DNA from: Isoetes taiwanensis
Lineage: Eukaryota > Streptophyta > Lycopodiopsida > Isoetales > Isoetaceae
DNA length: 64,000 bases
Assembly: GCA_021234155.1 (NCBI GenBank)
Contig: JAJEKV010000102.1
Location: 1,730,456 to 1,794,455, forward strand
Reading direction: 5' to 3'
Part shown: piece by piece, positions 60,176 to 64,000 of the stretch
How the letters are laid out: each line of letters begins with the position of its first letter
How positions within the stretch are numbered: position 1 is the stretch's first letter
The notes under the pieces: generated by a model
Told to the model about the DNA's origin: nothing
The model's database searches: none
What the model saw: the letters and a program-made list of their open reading frames with translations, nothing else
Program-made: the position numbers and the translations under genes

Positions 60176-60313
60176 CTCTTTCATTCAGGGAGCATGTGAG
60201 ATGAGCAAAATGGAGTCAAGGAAGCCCAGCACAGGACATTGCCCTTGGCTCCAATGGGGGAAGATGGCCTGCTTATTGTTGCACCCTTGCAACGAGACGG
60301 TATTTGCAGAGGG

Positions 60314-60455
60314 TGTAACGGGCCCATGGTAGACCGCTCGAGTATTCGAACCTTGAATGTGCCTGTGGGGCGTTCCCGAGACACCGGCGACTACTCATAA
60401 ACGTCTAGACGGTTTTGCCCAGTTGGTTAAGGGCATGTCGGTTAGGAACGTTACA
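60314..60455 (+). repeat. TRIM 5' LTR
   Basis: TGTAACGGGCCCATGGTAGA ... GGTTAGGAACGTTACA; 142 bp, recurs at 60,597-60,724. Confidence 0.88.
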
Positions 60456-60457
60456 GT

Positions 60458-60469
60458 TGATATCAGAGC
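60458..60469 (+). promoter_or_regulatory. TRIM primer binding site (initiator tRNA-Met)
   Basis: TGATATCAGAGC, one mismatch to TGGTATCAGAGC. Similarity to the tRNA 3' half continues roughly through AGGTCTCGAGTTCGAG. Confidence 0.8.
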
Positions 60470-60596
60470 AGGTCTCGAGTTCGAGTCTCCATGGGTGCCT
60501 ATATACATGGGTAATTTGCAAAGACTTGGTAATCATTGTGACATGGTATAGCCTTGGATGCTCGAGGGGCGAGCATAATTCTAGTGGGAGAGACCG

Positions 60597-60724
60597 TGGG
60601 CCCATGGTAGACCGCCGGTATTCGAACCTTGAATGTGCCCGTGGGCGTTCTAGAACCGGCGACTACTCATAAACGCGTCTAGACGGTTTTGCCCAGAGTT
60701 AAGGGCATGCGGTTAGGAACGCCA
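60597..60724 (+). repeat. TRIM 3' LTR
   Basis: GGGCCCATGGTAGACC ... GGTTAGGAACG. Small deletions against the 5' LTR at both ends and inside; the terminal TTACA is altered to CCA. Confidence 0.85.
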
Positions 60725-61056
60725 GGGCATCATAACCCCAGTTGATCCTTTTGATAGTGTGAATGATGAAAAGGCCGGGAGATGATCATCTTGGAGTTGG
60801 CATTGTGAAGCTTCTTATCCAAGTTGATACAATCATGTCCCGAGAAGCTCTAGTGATTGCATTGTGTGCTCGGGTTGTTGGAGTCCCAAACACGCTTAAG
60901 ATGGCCAATTAGATATATTACACACAAGAATGGTGAGAGTCCTGAAGGCCCTCTCAACTAGATACCCCAAGGCCCACCCCAGGCCATGTGGAAGATTTGG
61001 TGGTGGATGAGCATGGGCCCAACCAAAGAAAAACCTAGAGGCAATTAGGGACAAGA

Positions 61057-62800
61057 GTGTTGCAACCTAGATTGCACGATCCAAAGATGAAGGTGGATGA
61101 CCTCGTGCGGATAAGGTCCCAATACATTGGGCAGCTTCAGAAAGATAGGATTAATTTCATCTACTCCTTGTGTAGAAATTCCAGCTATGATGAAAACACA
61201 GGAAAGTTACTATATCAATTGAGGGGCCCGAAAGGTATATATGAGAGCATTGAGATGGATTCTTGGCGAGCAAGTCTTCATTTTACGAATCTTGGAGCAA
61301 GTTAGAAAAGGGCACAGTTGTTCCAACATGGCAATGCACCGACTTTGAAACCTAGAGCAAACACTCTGAAGGCCATTGCAGTCTTCGAGAGCTTTGTGAG
61401 ATACATGTCTCAATCTATGCCCCACAAGTCGAAGGTGAACGAGCACGGTGTGCGAGTGGTGCAAAGGGTGTTGCCACAACATTACATCCAAAAAGAGTGC
61501 CTTAAAGAGGTCAACTCCATCCTAGAAACTACTGGAGGTCGGCCTCTTTCTCAATCACATTTCAACAAGTTATGGAGCACTCACTTCTCAGACGTGAGTG
61601 TCCTGCAACACATGCCATTCTCAAAGTGCAACACTTGCATTCAATTCAAGGATACACTTGTATTAACTGCAATAGAGAAAGAAAGAATGGCAATTAGGGA
61701 GCAATTTGCAGATCACCAAAGGGACTAAATATCATGTAGACAGTTGTATTAGCAGTGGAGAACATTTTCTCAGATGCAGCCTGACAGATTTTTGTGTATA
61801 ATTCATGATAAGATGGACCAACACAAGATTTTCTTGCCAAAACTAGATCCTTTACCCAAGCGTTCTCAAAACGCTTTTCAGATGAAAGTAAGTCTGGCGC
61901 GTGTCTTGACACATGGGCATGGAACTGGAACCTATGGTCATTTTGTGCTTGATCTATGGAGGGATGATTCAAACTTCCATGTGAGCTCTATTTTCAAGTG
62001 CTTGAGAACATTAGAGAAAGGATCGATAGAAGGGAGGAGGTATTCCCCATCGGCCCCCATTTTTGAGGCTTTGATGGATGATCAACCGCCTTGTTACCAA
62101 AGGCAGATAAAAAATCTCACATCCAAGGTGTCTAGTGAATCAAGGAGGACTTGGGATGATTTCCCCTTACTTGAGAAACAACTGTCAGAGGAGCTATGTG
62201 TTCAATTGGACAACTGTTGGAAAGAAAACAAGAATAGATGGATGTTTGGGGCAATGTCATACTTGACAGCAGTGGGAGTATTCAAAGTTGTGAAAGTGGG
62301 GTTCATGATGGTTGGGCATACGCATGATGATATAGATGCATTCTTCTAACTTTCTCTACCAAGCTCAAGAGAGAAAACGGACTAGTCTCCCCTAACTAAT
62401 GGATGTGTTTGAGAGTCGCATTGACCCCAACCCAATGGCTTTCTTGATGGATGAGGTTGCAGATTGAAATCATTTGTCGAGGGATACTTGCTAGATGGTA
62501 AGGATCGGGTTGATGAGACACACAAAGCCACTTCAGTTCAAGTTTTGGATTAGGGATGGAATACCAATCATGCAATATAAGTGGAGACCAGGTGACAAGT
62601 TGTGGATGCTCAGATAAGGAATCGAAGTTGTTGCAACGGGTGCTACAGGTGAAGTTCTTATTCCTAAAGGGCAGCCAAAACCACTACCTCCCTTCAAGAT
62701 CAAGTAAAGACTCTAGCCAACTAGTGAAGGGCATCAAGGATTATATAACACACCGATGATGTTCAAATGGAAAGCACATCTCCACTATTAAGAACAATCA
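61057..62800 (+). pseudogene. DUF7869-like protein, decayed
   Basis: One plus-strand frame runs from 61,057 to 62,349, interrupted by TAG at 61,303, TAA at 61,726 and TAG at about 61,753. The N-terminal part is helical with a CNTC motif (SKCNTCIQFKDTL). The core reads CIIHDKMDQHKIFLPKL, then LTHGHGTGTYGHFVLDLW, VQLDNCWKENKNRWMFGA and VKVGFMMVGHTHDDIDAFF. The three acidic motifs (DKMDQ, QLDNCxxENKN, HTHDDID) are typical of DUF7869-type proteins, which I believe are RNase H-fold, transposase-like; that assignment is from memory. A frameshift at about 62,345 leads to TFSTKLKRENG; later fragments (PMMFKWKAH) lead to the frame at 62,802. CAG/CTG sites are abundant here, so the stops look like genuine decay. 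Confidence 0.75.
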
Positions 62801-62801
62801 C

Positions 62802-63407
62802 ATGGACTCCCTAATCAATTACTGGGAGAAAGTTGTGACATGCTTAGAAACTGAACAACCATGTGGGGAGGGGAGAGACTGGTTCTTGCCGGAGTCCAGA
62901 TGGGAGGATTTTCAAGGAGCAAGCACATCTAAGAATGTTCACTTGGGTCCTAACAAAGGTTCCAAGTGGTTTGTGGGAAGTAAGGCCTCAAAGCCGAAGT
63001 GGTTTGATCTTCCTGAGTGGGATCCCTTTGAGGACATCAAGGAAGGATACTTTGTGTTAGTAAGGCCTGATGATGAGGATTGTCCAATATGGTTAGGGGT
63101 GGCACTCTCTGATATAACCACCACTATGGCTGATGGAGAGGAGTTGCGTCCTGGATTCCAAGTTCAATATTGGGAGCCCATTGGAAGACACAAGAAGGGC
63201 AACTTGAAGGAGAAATACACCGACTGCTGGGAGAAGAAGTGGAGGGCAAATCATGCTGATCCTCAAAGGAGGGAATTGATGGAGTGTGTGGCATGGTCAT
63301 ATCCAAGTTCTCACATTGCAAAGGACAAGACACACAAGATCCCAAAAAGAGAGATAGACAAAGCCATGAGCAACCTCCATGCTATATCATTGTATGAGGG
63401 TAGATAA
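62802..63407 (+). CDS. C-terminal part of the DUF7869-like gene
   Basis: A clean 201-codon frame, MDSLINYWEKVVTC..., with KWFDLPEWDPFEDIKEGYFV and LVRPDDEDCPIWLGVAL. A tryptophan-rich part follows (FQVQYWEPIGRHKKGN, YTDCWEKKWRANHAD). This resembles the C-terminal region that follows the DUF7869 core in related plant proteins. It has the feel of a BAH/Tudor-like beta domain, but that is a guess. The ATG is probably internal rather than a real start, because related frame pieces precede it. Confidence 0.6.
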   Translation: MDSLINYWEKVVTCLETEQPCGEGRDWFLPESRWEDFQGASTSKNVHLGPNKGSKWFVGSKASKPKWFDLPEWDPFEDIKEGYFVLVRPDDEDCPIWLGVALSDITTTMADGEELRPGFQVQYWEPIGRHKKGNLKEKYTDCWEKKWRANHADPQRRELMECVAWSYPSSHIAKDKTHKIPKREIDKAMSNLHAISLYEGR

Positions 63408-63519
63408 TATTGAGAAGCTTGAAAACTTTCTCAACTAGTGGTTTGTAAAATTTTTGAGGAAAACAAGTCACCCAGTTCTTTGTGTGTGATGTGTTATTCT
63501 ATTCAAGCATTCAATTTAG

Positions 63520-64000
63520 AATTTTTTTTTTCTATAGTACGAGTCCCATTTTCAGTCCGAGTCCCAAAATTCGAGATTTGACCCACTTTAATTAAATGCG
63601 ACTTTTCAACTTCGTGGCTATCATAGTGCAAAGTTGGAACAATATGCCGAGAAGATTGAACTAGCTTGGTCTTTGGGAGACTAACACGCAAACCCGTGTG
63701 CTCACAAAAACTGTACAGAGCATGTAAATGTTGTTGCATACTAGCAGCGGTATGTGCCATAAGCGAAACATCATTAGCGTACGTAAGTTCCTTGATAATA
63801 TAGCGTGCCAAATGTGGGCCTCCTCCACCATGGTGATCAAGCCATTCTTCCAATTGATCAATGTACAAGCCAAAGAGTGTAGGAGATAGAGGGCAACCCT
63901 GACGTACTTCAATATTTCTAGTGATTTGGGTACCCGATGCTGAAAGCTTACCAAAGACCCTTTCATAGAGTCGATAAACTGCATTTTGAAGGTCTTGTGG
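63520..64000 (-). pseudogene. LINE reverse transcriptase fragment with YAND catalytic motif
   Basis: Minus strand entering from the right edge: QDLQNAVYRLYERVFGKL, then RQGCPLSPTLFGLYIDQLEE (in two frames), LTYANDVSLMAHTAASMQQH, and GLRVSLPKTKLVQSS. This is a non-LTR RT palm. The invariant YADD is YAND (63,770-63,781), which would remove a metal-binding Asp. A run of nine A on the minus strand (about 63,521-63,530) follows directly, so the element is also truncated downstream. Its start lies outside the window. Confidence 0.85.

Larger units (their letters stand above)
58769..60313. other. Non-coding spacer with low-complexity tracts
   Basis: Apart from the A-rich and TATATGGTTT tracts, no convincing gene. 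It includes GGCCACGTGG- and ACGTGGC-type CACGTG motifs (59,766-59,850), which resemble plant G-box elements, about 100 bp before the AT-rich tract. Confidence 0.4.
60314..60724 (+). mobile_element. TRIM: miniature LTR retrotransposon of about 410 bp
   Basis: Two direct repeats (60,314-60,455, 142 bp; about 60,597-60,724) flank an interior of about 140 bp. The first starts TGTAACGGG and ends ACGTTACA, as LTRs do. Two bases later TGATATCAGAGC matches the initiator tRNA-Met primer binding site at 11 of 12 positions. CTAGTGGGAGAGACC just before the second repeat is a polypurine tract. There is no coding capacity, so it would depend on proteins of another element. This is the TRIM architecture known from plants. 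The 5S-like sequence of Cassandra TRIMs is absent. Confidence 0.88.

Noticed and set aside
60314..60455. Cassandra TRIM
   Set aside because: The TGTAACGG start fits, but I see no 5S-rRNA-like promoter sequence in the LTR.
60400..60520. tRNA gene or tRNA-derived SINE (A-box-like TTGGTTAAGGGC and B-box-like GAGTTCGAGTC)
   Set aside because: The flanking direct repeats, LTR ends and primer binding site explain the sequence better; the B-box likeness is the reverse complement of the initiator tRNA T-arm, part of an extended primer site.

Overview
This window looks like repeat-dense nuclear DNA from a land plant. It holds Ty3/gypsy-type polyproteins, LTRs primed by initiator tRNA-Met, a miniature LTR element (TRIM), LINE fragments, GT-AG introns, and sequence damage concentrated at CAG/CTG (CHG) sites. 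CHG methylation is a plant hallmark. A Penelope-like reverse transcriptase plus a DUF7869-like gene lean towards a non-flowering plant such as a fern, lycophyte or gymnosperm, but that is inference. I found no ordinary intact host gene, no rRNA or tRNA gene and no CRISPR array.

Layout. A block of about 19.8 kb occurs twice in the same orientation: copy A at 1-19,838 and copy B at about 34,615-54,377. Each block holds, left to right: (i) minus-strand reading frames (an acidic one and a second one, 'gene 2'); (ii) an 11.3-kb insertion of a plus-strand, intron-containing Penelope-like element with a partial tandem copy of its own 5' part, itself interrupted by a minus-strand LINE; (iii) a minus-strand frame starting MANTKTT, followed by a histone H3 fold with an unusual N-tail; (iv) an LTR-like segment of about 1.77 kb with an initiator-Met primer binding site facing outward on both sides; (v) four tandem repeats of about 213 bp; (vi) a frameshifted, unrecognised stretch.

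Between the blocks lie a plus-strand Ty3/gypsy-type element with both LTRs (19,839-30,550) and a truncated minus-strand Ty3/gypsy polyprotein (30,551 to about 34,130). Right of copy B come about 4 kb of unrecognised sequence (54,378-58,398), hairpins (58,399-58,768), low-complexity tracts, a TRIM of about 410 bp (60,314-60,724), a decayed DUF7869-like gene (61,057-63,407) and a minus-strand LINE reverse transcriptase whose YADD motif has become YAND (63,520 to the right edge).

How it fits together. The minus-strand frames (MANTKTT frame, H3, gene 2, acidic frame) read as one transcription direction starting beside a primer binding site, later split by the Penelope-like insertion. This suggests an LTR retroelement carrying a histone-like gene, although its other LTR is not visible. 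Much of the apparent pseudogenisation is probably technical. Differences between copies A and B cluster at CAG/CTG, sometimes one copy is clean and sometimes the other, and they look like long-read basecalling errors at methylated cytosines with patchy polishing. Broken frames in 1-54,377 should therefore not be read as decay without raw-read checks. Stops in the 61-63 kb gene lie where CAG/CTG are intact and look real.
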